Notes: generated by a model from the letters alone, not told the origin. A DNA stretch of 64,000 bases from Cronobacter sakazakii (GCF_000982825.1 NZ_CP011047.1:4030001-4094000), one strand, 5' to 3'. Shown: positions 41,866 to 51,902, numbered from the stretch's first letter. Program-made: numbers and translations.

Positions 41866-44550
41866 ATGACCGAAGAGCCGATGCGTCCCGACCCGGACCG
41901 CCTGCTGATACAGACGCAGGGCCGGACGCGCGGAAAACTCAAAATCTTCTTCGGGGCCTGCGCAGGCGTAGGGAAAACCTACGCCATGTTACAGGAGGCT
42001 CAGCGCCTGCGGGCGCAGGGGCTCGATATCCTGGTGGGCGTGGTGGAAACCCACGGCCGCCAGGAGACCGCGGCGTTACTTGAGGGGCTGGCTATCCAGC
42101 CCCTTAAGCGTATTCATCACCGGGGCCGCGTGGTGCAGGAGTTCGATCTCGACGCGGCGCTTGCCCGTAACCCGGCCCTGATCCTGATGGACGAGCTGGC
42201 GCACAGCAACGCGCCTGGCTCACGCCACCCGAAGCGCTGGCAGGATGTCGATGAGCTGCTCGACGCGGGCATCGACGTCTTTACCACCGTTAACGTCCAG
42301 CACCTGGAGAGCCTCAACGACGTGGTGGGCGGCGTCACCGGCATTCAGGTGCGCGAAACCGTGCCCGACCCGATTTTCGATGCGGCCGATGAAATCGTGC
42401 TGGTGGATCTGCCGCCGGACGATCTGCGCCAGCGGTTGCATGAAGGCAAAGTGTACATCGCAGGCCAGGCGGAGCGCGCCATCGAGCATTTCTTTCGCAA
42501 AGGCAATCTTATCGCGCTGCGCGAGCTGGCGCTGCGCCGTACCGCCGACCGCGTGGACGACCAGATGCGCGCCTGGCGCGACCGCCAGGGCCAGGAGAAA
42601 GTGTGGCACACGCGCGACGCCATCCTGCTGTGCATCGGCCAGGGCGCGGGCAACGAAAAACTGGTGCGCACCGCCGCGCGTCTGGCGGCGCGGCTCGGCA
42701 GCGTCTGGCATGCGGTGTATGTGGAGACGCCGCGCCTGCACCAGCTACCGGAAACATCACGCCGCGCGATTCTGAGCGCCCTGCATCTCGCCCAGGAGCT
42801 GGGCGCGGAAACCGCCACCCTCGCCGATCCGGTCGAGGAGAAAGCCGTGCTGCGCTACGCCCGCGAGCATAACCTCGGCAAAATCGTCATCGGGCGGCGC
42901 AATAAACGCCGCTGGTGGAGCCAGGATACGTTCGCCGAGCGGCTCGCGCGCCACGCGCCGGATCTCGACTTGCTGATTGTCGCGCTGGACGACAAGCCGA
43001 CGCCCACCACCGCCAAAGCCGCCGATAACCGCCCGTTTATGGAGAAATGGCGGGTACAGTTGCGCGGCTGCGCGGTAGCGGTAGCGCTCTGCGCGCTGAT
43101 TACGCTGGTGGCGCACCAGTGGCTTATCGCGTTTGACGCCGCCAACCTGGTGATGGTCTATCTGCTGGGCGTGGTGCTGGTGGCGCTGTTTTATGGCCGC
43201 TGGCCGTCGGTGGTGGCAACCATTATCAACGTGGTGAGCTTTGATCTCTTTTTTATCGCGCCGCGCGGCACGCTGGCGGTCTCTGACGTCCAGTATCTGC
43301 TTACCTTCGCGGTGATGCTGAGCGTCGGGCTGATTATCGGCAACCTGACCGCGGGCGTGCGCTACCAGGCGCGCATCGCGCGCTATCGCGAGCAGCGCAC
43401 CCGCCATCTTTATGAGATGTCCAAAGCGCTGGCGGTGGGCCGCAGCGCGCGCGATATCGCAGCCACCAGCCAGCAGTTTATCGCCTCCACCTTTCACGCC
43501 CGCGGCCTGCTGCTGCTGCCGGACGAACACGGCAAACTGCAAGCGCCGCAGCCGCTCGCGGAAATCACCCCGTGGGATGAAGCCATCGCCCGCTGGAGCT
43601 TCGATAAAGGCTTGCCTGCCGGCGCGGGCACCGACACCCTGCCCGGCGTGCCGTATCAAATTTTGCCGCTGCGCACCGCCGGGAAAACGCTCGGGCTGGT
43701 AATTGTCGAGCCCGGAAATCTGCGCCAGTTGATGATCCCCGAGCAGCAGCGGCTGCTGGAAACCTTCACGTTACTGGTGGCAAGTGCTCTTGAGCGGCTC
43801 TTTCTGACCGAGAGCGAAGAGCAGGCGCGGCTCGCCAGCGAGCGCGAACAGCTGCGCAATTCATTGCTGGCGGCACTCTCTCATGATCTGCGCACGCCGC
43901 TGACGGTGCTGTTCGGCCAGGCGGAGATCCTGACGCTTGATCTGGCAGCCGAAGGCTCAAAACACGCGCCCCAGGCGAGCGAAATCCGCCAGCATGTACT
44001 GAACACCACAAGGCTTGTGAATAATTTGCTGGATATGGCGCGCATTCAGTCGGGCGGCTTTAACCTGCGCAAAGAGTGGCTGACGGTGGAAGAAGTGGTG
44101 GGCAGCGCGCTCAAGATGCTGGAGCCGGGTCTCGGTGGGCGGCATATCGAACTCAGCCTTAGCGATCCGCTCACCCTCATCCATGTTGACGGGCCGCTGT
44201 TTGAGCGCGTGCTGATTAACCTTCTGGAGAACGCCGCCAAATACGCAGGGCCACGGGCGCAGACAGGCGTGCGCACGAGCTGGCGCGACGACCGGCTCGA
44301 TCTGGAAGTCTGGGATAATGGGCCGGGTATTCCGGCTGGTCAGGAACAGGCTATCTTTGCTAAATTCGCTCGCGGCAATAAAGAATCCGCTATCCCCGGC
44401 GTCGGTCTGGGGCTTGCCATTTGTCAGGCGATTGTCGAGGTGCACGGCGGCGAGATTTACGCCCGTAACCGCCCGGAAGGCGGCGCGAGTTTTCATGTGC
44501 TGCTGCCTAACGAAACGCCCCCGGAACTGGATATCCACGAGGTCATGTGA
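41866..44550 (+). CDS. kdpD: Sensor histidine kinase KdpD
   Basis: Membrane sensor for low potassium and osmotic stress that phosphorylates KdpE, 894 aa as in E. coli. The N-terminal KdpD domain has a Walker A (FGACAGVGKTYAM, about residue 25-37) and Walker B-like ILMDELAHSNAPGSRHPKRW. A universal-stress-protein-like domain (about 250-370), four TM helices (about 395-500), a GAF region (about 520-640) and a HisKA His in ALSHDLRTPLTVL (about 670) follow. The C-terminus is an HATPase with VWDNGPGIP and GVGLGLAICQAIVEVHGG. It overlaps kdpE by 4 nt. Confidence 0.98.
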   Translation: MTEEPMRPDPDRLLIQTQGRTRGKLKIFFGACAGVGKTYAMLQEAQRLRAQGLDILVGVVETHGRQETAALLEGLAIQPLKRIHHRGRVVQEFDLDAALARNPALILMDELAHSNAPGSRHPKRWQDVDELLDAGIDVFTTVNVQHLESLNDVVGGVTGIQVRETVPDPIFDAADEIVLVDLPPDDLRQRLHEGKVYIAGQAERAIEHFFRKGNLIALRELALRRTADRVDDQMRAWRDRQGQEKVWHTRDAILLCIGQGAGNEKLVRTAARLAARLGSVWHAVYVETPRLHQLPETSRRAILSALHLAQELGAETATLADPVEEKAVLRYAREHNLGKIVIGRRNKRRWWSQDTFAERLARHAPDLDLLIVALDDKPTPTTAKAADNRPFMEKWRVQLRGCAVAVALCALITLVAHQWLIAFDAANLVMVYLLGVVLVALFYGRWPSVVATIINVVSFDLFFIAPRGTLAVSDVQYLLTFAVMLSVGLIIGNLTAGVRYQARIARYREQRTRHLYEMSKALAVGRSARDIAATSQQFIASTFHARGLLLLPDEHGKLQAPQPLAEITPWDEAIARWSFDKGLPAGAGTDTLPGVPYQILPLRTAGKTLGLVIVEPGNLRQLMIPEQQRLLETFTLLVASALERLFLTESEEQARLASEREQLRNSLLAALSHDLRTPLTVLFGQAEILTLDLAAEGSKHAPQASEIRQHVLNTTRLVNNLLDMARIQSGGFNLRKEWLTVEEVVGSALKMLEPGLGGRHIELSLSDPLTLIHVDGPLFERVLINLLENAAKYAGPRAQTGVRTSWRDDRLDLEVWDNGPGIPAGQEQAIFAKFARGNKESAIPGVGLGLAICQAIVEVHGGEIYARNRPEGGASFHVLLPNETPPELDIHEVM

Positions 44551-45224
44551 TTAGCGTTCTGATAGTCGAAGATGAAAAAGAGATCCGCCGCTTTCTGCGC
44601 ACCGCGCTTGAGAGCGAAGGGCTGCGCGTCTATGACGCCGAAACCCTCCAGCGCGGGCTGATTGAAGCCGCCACCCGCAAGCCCGATCTGGTGATCCTCG
44701 ATCTCGGGCTGCCGGACGGCGACGGCATCGATTTTATCCGCGACTATCGGCAGTGGAGCCAGACGCCAGTGATTGTTCTGTCGGCGCGCAGCGACGAGCA
44801 GGACAAAATCGCGGCGCTCGATGCCGGTGCCGATGATTTTCTCGCGAAACCGTTCGGCATTGGCGAGCTTCAGGCGCGGCTGCGCGTAGCCCTGCGCCGC
44901 CACGGGAGTGCAAGCCAGAGCGATCCGGTGGTGCGCTTTTCCGACATTACAGTCGATCTGGCCGCAAGACGCATCACGCGCGGCACGGAGGAGATCCACC
45001 TGACGCCAATTGAGTTTCGCCTGCTGGGTGTGCTGCTGAATAACCCTGGCAAGGTACTGACCCAGCGACAGCTGTTAAGCCAGGTGTGGGGGCCGAACGC
45101 GGTCGAGCACAGCCATTATCTGCGTATCTATATGGGCCATCTGCGCCAGAAGCTCGAAAGCGATCCGGCGCGCCCGCGCCATCTGTTGACTGAAACCGGC
45201 ATCGGCTACCGGTTTATGCTTTAA
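44547..45224 (+). CDS. kdpE: Response regulator KdpE
   Basis: OmpR-family activator of kdpFABC, 225 aa (E. coli 225). The receiver domain (about 1-115) has the phosphorylated Asp in VILDLGLPDGDG, with PVIVLSARSDEQDK and LAKPFG. The winged helix (about 130-222) is closed by HYLRIYMGHLRQKLE. It starts with GTG at 44547, which overlaps the kdpD stop (GTGA). Confidence 0.97.
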   Translation: MISVLIVEDEKEIRRFLRTALESEGLRVYDAETLQRGLIEAATRKPDLVILDLGLPDGDGIDFIRDYRQWSQTPVIVLSARSDEQDKIAALDAGADDFLAKPFGIGELQARLRVALRRHGSASQSDPVVRFSDITVDLAARRITRGTEEIHLTPIEFRLLGVLLNNPGKVLTQRQLLSQVWGPNAVEHSHYLRIYMGHLRQKLESDPARPRHLLTETGIGYRFML

Positions 45225-45546
45225 CGCTGACGCCGCGTCACGCCTGGCGCGGTTTTAAATATCCCCGCTTTTTATTCTGAATAGCTTTGCACTCCTTCCT
45301 TATTTTTATTCATTTATTATTTTCTCTTTAGTCTAAATAAGAAGGGTTTTCGGCCCAAATAAAATGAACACCGTTTATTAACCAGAGACTTACATCTTTA
45401 CAACCGACAGCGATCTACTCTACATTATGCATAAATGACGACTATTTATTTCTGGTTCAGCGCGTTTTTGTTGATCCTTTTCACAGATTAACCTCTCATC
45501 CTGGATAAAATGACCACGCTTTCAATTACTGAAAGGTAATAATCAC
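45225..45546. promoter_or_regulatory. kdpE-speFL intergenic region (speF promoter area)
   Basis: 322 bp, GC-rich at the kdpE end and very AT-rich after 45260. It holds a likely kdpE terminator (listed) and must hold the promoter of the speFL-speF-potE transcript. Several TATA-like hexamers occur (for example TACATT at about 45421), and I could not choose one. Confidence 0.5.
45234..45257 (+). terminator. Possible terminator after kdpE
   Basis: Short stem CCGCG / CGCGG with a 10-nt loop and a TTTT tail, 9 bp past the kdpE stop. Weak but well placed. Confidence 0.45.
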
Positions 45547-45651
45547 ATGGAAAATAATAATCGGTTTATGCCACATATCAGGCGGACGACCCATATTATG
45601 ATGTTCGCCCACCGCAACTGCTTTGACTTCCACCTTTTTAACGCCCGCTAG
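45547..45651 (+). CDS. speFL: speF leader peptide SpeFL (ornithine-responsive arrest peptide)
   Basis: 34-codon ORF ahead of speF encoding MENNNRFMPHIRRTTHIM followed by MFAHRNCFDFHFFNAR. It matches E. coli SpeFL at most positions, including the ornithine-sensing HIRRTTHIM part and the C-terminal FDFHFFNAR stall region. In E. coli/Salmonella, ornithine bound in the ribosome tunnel stalls translation at the end of this peptide, which blocks Rho termination and switches on speF. Changes here are at positions 5, 7, 19 and 25. AAAGGT lies upstream. About 270 nt of leader separate it from speF. Confidence 0.93.
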   Translation: MENNNRFMPHIRRTTHIMMFAHRNCFDFHLFNAR

Positions 45652-45918
45652 CGTATTGCGCTGCTGCGCGCCGCTTATTCCTGAGAAAGAGCCTAACGCT
45701 GTTCATTAACAGGTAACTGCTTGGGAATGCGCGCGCGCTTTTGCCACAACCCTTTGTAATACCGGCATAACGCCGGGTGGGGGTTGTCTGGCCTAAAAAG
45801 AGCAAATCTTCTCTACTGCCTTTTAGAGGCAGCGGGAATATGTTGCCCGACATTTATCTTGAGCAATTTTCCGCGAGGAAAAGTGGCGGGATTGCTTTGC
45901 CTGAAATAAGGAAACATC
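45652..45918 (+). promoter_or_regulatory. speF attenuator leader
   Basis: 267-nt untranslated leader between speFL and speF, the part where ornithine-dependent Rho attenuation acts in E. coli. It ends with AAATAAGGAAACATC before the speF ATG. Confidence 0.65.
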
Positions 45919-48114
45919 ATGCAAGCATTAAAAATTGGCGTCAGTCGTTTATGCCCGGACTGTTTTTCAACAGACCGCACGACGATAAATATTCACGAAT
46001 CTGACTATATTGATATCGCCGCGGCGGTGATGACCGTCAGCGATATTTACCTGGGTCTTATCGATGAAATAGAAATGACCGGATTTGGTATTCCGGTGTT
46101 TGTGGTGTGCCAGCCTGAAGAGCGGGTGCCGGCGGAGTATTTGCCACGCGTTGCGGGCGTCTTCGAAGACAGTGAAACGTACCGCGAACACTATGGTCGC
46201 CAGCTTGAGGCCGCCGCACAGAAATATGAAACCGCGCTGCGCCCGCCGTTCTTTCGCGCGCTGGTGGATTACGTCAGCCAGGGCAACAGCGCGTTTGACT
46301 GCCCAGGCCATCAGGGCGGTGATTTTTTCCGCCGCCACCCCGCGGGGAATCAGTTCGTCAGTTTCTTCGGCGATACGCTATTTCGCGCCGATCTGTGCAA
46401 CGCTGACGTGGCGATGGGGGATTTGTTAATCCACGAAGGCGCGCCCTGCCTCGCGCAGCAGCACGCCGCAGCGGTGTTTAACGCCGATAAAACCTACTTT
46501 GTGCTGAACGGCACCTCTTCGGCCAATAAAGTGGTGCTTAATGCGCTGCTGGCACCGGGCGATCTGGTGCTGTTTGACCGTAATAACCATAAATCGAACC
46601 ATCACGGCGCGCTGTTGCAGGCGGGCGCGACGCCGGTTTATCTGGAAACCGCGCGTAACCCGTACGGGTTTATCGGCGGGATCGACGCGCATTGTTTCGA
46701 CGAGCGCTACCTGCGCGAGCGGGTGCGGGAAGTGGCTCCTGCGCGGGCCGCAGAAAAGCTCCCGTTCCGCCTGGCGGTTATTCAGCTCGGCACCTATGAC
46801 GGCACGATTTATAACGCCCGTCAGGTCGTGGATACGCTCGGGCCGCTGTGTGACTACCTGCTTTTTGATTCCGCATGGGTCGGCTATGAGCAGTTTATTC
46901 CGATGATGGCCCCTTGCTCGCCGCTGCTGCTGACGCTTAATGAAAACGATCCGGGCATTCTCGTCACGCAGTCGGTGCATAAACAGCAGGCCGGGTTTTC
47001 GCAGACCTCGCAAATCCATAAAAAAGATAGCCATATCAAAGGGCAACCGCGTTATGTGTCGCATAAGCGCATGAATAACGCCTTCATGATGCACGCCTCC
47101 ACCAGCCCGTTTTATCCGCTCTTCGCGGCCCTGGACATTAACGCGCGGATGCACGAGGGCGAGGCCGGACGCCGGATGTGGATGCGCTGCGTGGAACAGG
47201 GCATTGACGCCCGCAAGATGATTTTTGAAAACTGCCGCGCCATTCGCCCGTTTGTTCCGACGACCGTCGATGGCCGCCCGTGGCAGAGCTATGAGACGGC
47301 GGAGATAGCCGCTGATTTGCGCTTTTTCCACTTCGAGCCCGGCGAGCGCTGGCACGCTTTTGAGGGCTACGCGCCGCACCAGTACTTCGTCGATCCGTGC
47401 AAGCTGCTGCTCACCACGCCGGGGATTAATACCGACACCGGCGAGTATGAGGCTTTCGGCGTGCCCGCCGCCGTGCTCGCAAGCTACCTGCGCGAAAACC
47501 ACATCATCCCGGAGAAATGCGATCTCAACTCGATTCTGTTCCTGCTGACGCCCGCCGAGGAGATGAGCAAGCTGCAACAGCTGGTGGCGCAACTGGCGCG
47601 CTTTGAAGCGCTGCTGGAGCGCGACGCGCCGCTCGTCGACGTGCTGCCCTCGCTCTTTAAACAGCACCAGGTGCGCTACGAAGGCTATACGCTGCGACAG
47701 CTCTGCCAGGAGATGCACGACTTTTACGCCAGCCGTAACGTTAAACAGCTGCAAAAAGAGATGTTCCGCAAAGCGCATTTCCCGCGCGTCGTCATGAGCC
47801 CGCAGGCGGCCCACCAGGCGTTTATTCGCGGCAATATTGAACTGGTACGGCTTGAACAGGCCGAAGGGCGTATCGCGGCGGAGGGTGCGCTCCCCTACCC
47901 GCCCGGCGTGCTGTGCGTGGTGCCCGGCGAAATCTGGGGCGGCGCGGCGCTGCATTACTTTCAGGCGCTGGAAGAAGGGATCAACCTGCTGCCGGGCTTC
48001 GCGCCGGAATTGCAGGGCGTCTATGTCGAAACCTGCGATGGCCGCCATCAGGTCTGGTGTTACGTGGTCAGTGAAAACCCTGCCTCGCAACCCCGTACAG
48101 AAGGAGCGTTATGA
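45919..48114 (+). CDS. speF: Inducible ornithine decarboxylase
   Basis: PLP-dependent fold-type I decarboxylase that turns ornithine into putrescine under acidic, anaerobic conditions, 731 aa (E. coli 732). It has an N-terminal wing domain (about 1-105), a PLP core with the Schiff-base Lys in VTQSVHKQQAGFSQTSQIHKK, and DSAWVGYEQF nearby. C-terminal domains complete it. It overlaps potE by 4 nt; together they exchange ornithine for putrescine and consume protons. Confidence 0.98.
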   Translation: MQALKIGVSRLCPDCFSTDRTTINIHESDYIDIAAAVMTVSDIYLGLIDEIEMTGFGIPVFVVCQPEERVPAEYLPRVAGVFEDSETYREHYGRQLEAAAQKYETALRPPFFRALVDYVSQGNSAFDCPGHQGGDFFRRHPAGNQFVSFFGDTLFRADLCNADVAMGDLLIHEGAPCLAQQHAAAVFNADKTYFVLNGTSSANKVVLNALLAPGDLVLFDRNNHKSNHHGALLQAGATPVYLETARNPYGFIGGIDAHCFDERYLRERVREVAPARAAEKLPFRLAVIQLGTYDGTIYNARQVVDTLGPLCDYLLFDSAWVGYEQFIPMMAPCSPLLLTLNENDPGILVTQSVHKQQAGFSQTSQIHKKDSHIKGQPRYVSHKRMNNAFMMHASTSPFYPLFAALDINARMHEGEAGRRMWMRCVEQGIDARKMIFENCRAIRPFVPTTVDGRPWQSYETAEIAADLRFFHFEPGERWHAFEGYAPHQYFVDPCKLLLTTPGINTDTGEYEAFGVPAAVLASYLRENHIIPEKCDLNSILFLLTPAEEMSKLQQLVAQLARFEALLERDAPLVDVLPSLFKQHQVRYEGYTLRQLCQEMHDFYASRNVKQLQKEMFRKAHFPRVVMSPQAAHQAFIRGNIELVRLEQAEGRIAAEGALPYPPGVLCVVPGEIWGGAALHYFQALEEGINLLPGFAPELQGVYVETCDGRHQVWCYVVSENPASQPRTEGAL

Positions 48115-49427
48115 TGAGCAAATCCAACAAAATGGGCGTTGTGCCGCTGACTATCCTGACCATGGTCAACATGATGGGCTCCGGTATTATCATGCTGCCG
48201 ACCAAACTCGCCGAAGTGGGGACGATTTCGATTATCTCATGGCTTGTGACCGCCGTCGGCTCGACAGCGCTCGCCTGGGCGTTTGCCAAATGCGGGATGT
48301 ACAGCCGTAAATCGGGCGGCATGGGCGGCTATGCGGAATACGCCTTCGGCAAATCCGGCAACTTTATGGCGAACTACACCTACGGGGTGTCGCTGCTTAT
48401 CGCGAACGTGGCCATCGCTATTTCGGCGGTCGGCTACGGCAGCGAGCTGTTCGGCGCGGCCTTAACGCCGGTGCAAACCGGGATCGCCACCATCGGCGTG
48501 CTGTGGATCTGCACCGTCGCTAATTTCGGCGGCGCGCGTATTACCGGCAAGCTCAGCAGCGTGACCGTCTGGGGGGTGATCATTCCGGTGGTCGGGCTGT
48601 CGGTCATCGGCTGGTTCTGGTTCAGCCCGACACTGTATGCCGCCTCATGGAACCCGCATCACGTGCCGTTTTTCGATGCGGTCGGATCGTCAATCGCCAT
48701 GACGCTGTGGGCCTTTCTGGGGCTGGAATCGGCCTGCGCCAATACGGAAGTAGTGGAAAACCCGGAGCGCAACGTGCCGATTGCGGTGCTCGGCGGCACG
48801 CTGGGCGCGGCGGTGATTTATATCGTCTCAACCAATGTGATTGCGGGCATTGTGCCGAACCTGGATCTGGCCCACTCCACCGCGCCGTTCGGGCTGGCGT
48901 TCGCGCAGATGTTTACGCCGGGCGTCGGGAAAATCATTATGGCGCTGATGGTGATGTCCTGCTGCGGCTCGCTGCTCGGCTGGCAGTTCACCATCGCCCA
49001 GGTGTTCCGCTCCTCCGCCGATGAGGGCTATTTCCCGAAAGTCTTTTCCCACCTGAGCCGCGCGGAAGCGCCGGTCAAAGGGATGCTGACGATTGTGATT
49101 ATCCAGAGCGGGCTGTCGCTGATGACCATCAGCCCTTCGCTTAACAAGCAGTTTAACGTGCTGGTGAACCTGGCGGTGGTAACGAATATCATCCCGTATA
49201 TTCTGTCGATGGCGGCGCTGGTGATTATTCAGCAGGTGGCGAAAGTGCCGCCGCGTAAGGCGAAACCGGCGAATCTGGTGGCGCTGCTCGGGGCGATTTA
49301 CAGCTTCTACGCGCTCTACTCGTCAGGCGAGGAGGCGATGCTGTATGGCGCGATAGTCACCTTTATGGGCTGGACGCTGTACGGGCTGGTGTCGCCGCGC
49401 TTTGAGCTGACCAATAAACACAGTTAA
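48111..49427 (+). CDS. potE: Putrescine-ornithine antiporter PotE
   Basis: APC-family antiporter with twelve TM helices, 438 aa (E. coli 439). It exchanges external ornithine for internal putrescine. Conserved LTMVNMMGSGIIMLP near residue 15 and WAFLGLESACANT near 200, where substrate-binding Glu and Trp residues are known. Start at ATG 48111 overlapping the speF stop; the adjacent ATG at 48114 is also possible. Confidence 0.97.
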   Translation: MMSKSNKMGVVPLTILTMVNMMGSGIIMLPTKLAEVGTISIISWLVTAVGSTALAWAFAKCGMYSRKSGGMGGYAEYAFGKSGNFMANYTYGVSLLIANVAIAISAVGYGSELFGAALTPVQTGIATIGVLWICTVANFGGARITGKLSSVTVWGVIIPVVGLSVIGWFWFSPTLYAASWNPHHVPFFDAVGSSIAMTLWAFLGLESACANTEVVENPERNVPIAVLGGTLGAAVIYIVSTNVIAGIVPNLDLAHSTAPFGLAFAQMFTPGVGKIIMALMVMSCCGSLLGWQFTIAQVFRSSADEGYFPKVFSHLSRAEAPVKGMLTIVIIQSGLSLMTISPSLNKQFNVLVNLAVVTNIIPYILSMAALVIIQQVAKVPPRKAKPANLVALLGAIYSFYALYSSGEEAMLYGAIVTFMGWTLYGLVSPRFELTNKHS

Positions 49428-49449
49428 TGAGCGGCATGACGATGAAAAC

Positions 49450-49477
49450 AAAACGGCAACCCGAAGGTTGCCGTTTT
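49450..49477. terminator. Bidirectional terminator between potE and pgm
   Basis: Stem AAAACGGCAACC / GGTTGCCGTTTT (12 bp perfect) with a CGAA tetraloop. T-rich on both strands, so it serves both convergent genes. Confidence 0.95.
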
Positions 49478-49502
49478 TCGCGTCTCCTGTTCAGGAGCGC
49501 AT

Positions 49503-51143
49503 TCAGGCGTTTTTCAGCACTTCACTGACGATTTCCACCGCTTCTTTCTCGATCTGCTTGCGGTGTTCTTCACCGAGGAAACTTTCGCAGTAGATCTTGT
49601 ACGCGTCTTCGGTGCCGGAAGGACGCGCCGCGAACCAGCCGTTCTCGGTCATCACTTTCAGGCCGCCGATAGCCGCACCGTTGCCCGGAGCGGCAGTCAG
49701 ACGCGCGGTGATGGGGTCGCCTGCCAGCGTACTGGCGCTGACCATTTCCGGAGAGAGCTTCGAGAGCGCCGCTTTCTGCGCGGAGGTCGCGGAAGCCTGT
49801 AGACGGTTGTAGCTCGGCGCGCCGAAACGCGCGGCCAGTTCGTCATAGTGCTGCTGCGGGTTTTTACCGGTTACGGCGGTGATTTCCGCCGCCAGCAGGC
49901 ACATGATGATGCCGTCTTTATCAGTGGACCACGGCGTGCCGTCAAAGCGCAGGAAAGACGCGCCCGCGCTCTCTTCGCCGCCAAAGCCAAAGCTGCCGTC
50001 GTAGAGACCGTCAACAAACCATTTAAAGCCAACCGGCACTTCCACCAGCTTACGGCCCAGCGCGTCCACCACGCGGTCGATCATCGCGGAGGAGACCAGC
50101 GTTTTGCCAACGGCCACATCCTGACCCCACTGCGGACGATGCTGGAACAGGTAGTTGATCGCCACCGCCAGATAGTGGTTCGGGTTCATCAGGCCCGCAG
50201 GCGTGACGATACCGTGACGGTCGTAGTCCGGGTCGTTCGCGAACGCCAGGTCGAACTTATCACGCAGCGCCAGCAGACCGGCCATCGCCGATTCCGAGGA
50301 GCAGTCCATGCGGATTGCGCCGTCTTTATCGAGGTGCATAAAGCGGAAAGTCTGATCCACCTGATCGTTAACGATGGTGAGATTGAGCTTGTAGTGCTCC
50401 GCGATGCGCTTCCAGTATTCGATACCGGAGCCGCCGAGCGGATCAACGCCAAGCTTCAGGCCCGCTTTCTGGATAGCGGCCATATCAACGATTTCTGCAA
50501 GCCCCTCGATAAACGGCTGCACCAGGTCTTTTTCCTGAATGCGGCCGCTCGCCCAGGCCTCGTCCAGAGAGATGCGTTTCACCTCTTTCAGGCCGTTCGC
50601 CAGCAGTTCGTTAGCGCGGTTTTCGACCACTTTGGTGACGTTGGTGTCTGCCGGGCCGCCGTTAGGCGGGTTGTATTTGATGCCGCCGTCGTCCGGTGGG
50701 TTGTGCGACGGGGTGATGACGATGCCATCGGCCTGCGCGCCGCCGCGTTTGTTATGCTCAAGAATGGCATTCGAAACCGCAGGCGTCGGCGTATAACCGT
50801 TGTTCTCCTGCACGATGATATCGACGCCGTTGGCGGCCAGCACTTCCAGCACGGAGATAATCGCAGGCTCGGAGAGCGCGTGCGTATCTTTACCGACATA
50901 GCACGGCCCGGTGATGCCGTTTTTCGTACGCTCTTCGGCGATCGCCTGGGCTATCGCCAGAATGTGCGGCTCGTTAAAGCTGTGGCGCGCGGCGCTCCCA
51001 CGGTGGCCGGACGTACCGAACTTGACCGCGTGTTCCGCATTACCCACTTCCGGCTTCAGCACGTAGTACTGCGCGGTGAGCTGGGCGACGTTGATTAAAT
51101 CACTCTGTTGTGCAGGCTGTCCCGCACGGTTATTGACTGCCAT
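49503..51143 (-). CDS. pgm: Phosphoglucomutase (alpha-D-glucose phosphate-specific)
   Basis: Interconverts glucose-1-phosphate and glucose-6-phosphate, 546 aa as in E. coli. The active-site phosphoserine lies in GIVITPSHNPPDDGG (about 146), metal-binding DPDYDRHG near 306, sugar-binding GEESAGAS near 394, and phosphate-binding RPSGTEDAYKIY near 520. Start at MAVNNRAGQPAQ (ATG 51143); seven more in-frame codons upstream are unlikely. It lies 24 bp after seqA. Confidence 0.97.
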   Translation of the reverse strand: MAVNNRAGQPAQQSDLINVAQLTAQYYVLKPEVGNAEHAVKFGTSGHRGSAARHSFNEPHILAIAQAIAEERTKNGITGPCYVGKDTHALSEPAIISVLEVLAANGVDIIVQENNGYTPTPAVSNAILEHNKRGGAQADGIVITPSHNPPDDGGIKYNPPNGGPADTNVTKVVENRANELLANGLKEVKRISLDEAWASGRIQEKDLVQPFIEGLAEIVDMAAIQKAGLKLGVDPLGGSGIEYWKRIAEHYKLNLTIVNDQVDQTFRFMHLDKDGAIRMDCSSESAMAGLLALRDKFDLAFANDPDYDRHGIVTPAGLMNPNHYLAVAINYLFQHRPQWGQDVAVGKTLVSSAMIDRVVDALGRKLVEVPVGFKWFVDGLYDGSFGFGGEESAGASFLRFDGTPWSTDKDGIIMCLLAAEITAVTGKNPQQHYDELAARFGAPSYNRLQASATSAQKAALSKLSPEMVSASTLAGDPITARLTAAPGNGAAIGGLKVMTENGWFAARPSGTEDAYKIYCESFLGEEHRKQIEKEAVEIVSEVLKNA

Positions 51144-51167
51144 GGCCTGGTCCTTCTGACGCAAGAG

Positions 51168-51719
51168 TTAAATGGTGCCGCAAACCTTCTCAATCAATTC
51201 CGCCGGGAACTGCATGGTCTGCATGATGTGTTCAATCATGCTGCATTTGCGGCCTGTATTCGTATTCGTAATCACCCAGTACGGTGTGCCCGGCACGTGG
51301 CGGGGTTTCGTCTGGTTGCCACTTTGCAGCAGCGTTTGCTCGTCACCGGCGAAATAGACGCGGGTACGGCCGTGTAACGACTCGGTCGCTTCGGCAAATG
51401 CGTTTGCATCCAGTGAATAGAGTGTAGACAGCACCAGCATAAAACGATTGACCGCGCGTTTTTGTTCGGCGTATTCATCCGATAACAGCAGTTCACGCAT
51501 GGCTCGCACGCGGTCGCGCGCCGAGTTCACTGGCTTTTCAGGCTCAGCGGCGGGCGCAACAGTGGCGGGAGTCTCTGCTTTGGCGGGTGTAGCGGCTAAT
51601 GGCGAGGAGGCGGAAAATTTCAACATGCGCCGTAAAATGTCGGACGCGCTTTCGCCAATATGCAGGGTGTGGCTGGCAATGTAGCGATACAGCTCGTCAT
51701 CAACTTCAATCGTTTTCAT
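51168..51719 (-). CDS. seqA: Replication initiation negative regulator SeqA
   Basis: Binds hemimethylated GATC sites, sequesters oriC and limits re-initiation, 183 aa (E. coli 181). The N-terminal oligomerisation domain is at about 1-35 (MKTIEVDDELYRYIASHT). A Pro/Ala-rich linker (about 36-70) is slightly longer than in E. coli. The C-terminal DNA-binding domain (about 75-183) has HVPGTPYWVITNTNTGRK. Start chosen at ATG 51719; an earlier in-frame start would add 11 residues. It is followed by pgm. Confidence 0.96.
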   Translation of the reverse strand: MKTIEVDDELYRYIASHTLHIGESASDILRRMLKFSASSPLAATPAKAETPATVAPAAEPEKPVNSARDRVRAMRELLLSDEYAEQKRAVNRFMLVLSTLYSLDANAFAEATESLHGRTRVYFAGDEQTLLQSGNQTKPRHVPGTPYWVITNTNTGRKCSMIEHIMQTMQFPAELIEKVCGTI

Positions 51720-51902
51720 CTTAATCCAGTGCGATATCTTTTCTGAATACAAGTCGTTGGGAGTATAAAGTTAAAACCCAACAGCGGATAGCGTCAAACC
51801 AGGAAGGCCGCAAAAGTCGGAATTAACTGGAACCTTGCAGCCGGGCGGCAGAATGGTCAACATGATAACCTAACCTGTCAGTCGCCAAAAAAGAACTTTG
51901 CC

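Noticed and set aside
46426..48090. 554-codon antisense frame over speF
   Set aside because: Shadow of speF caused by codon bias; no recognisable domain.
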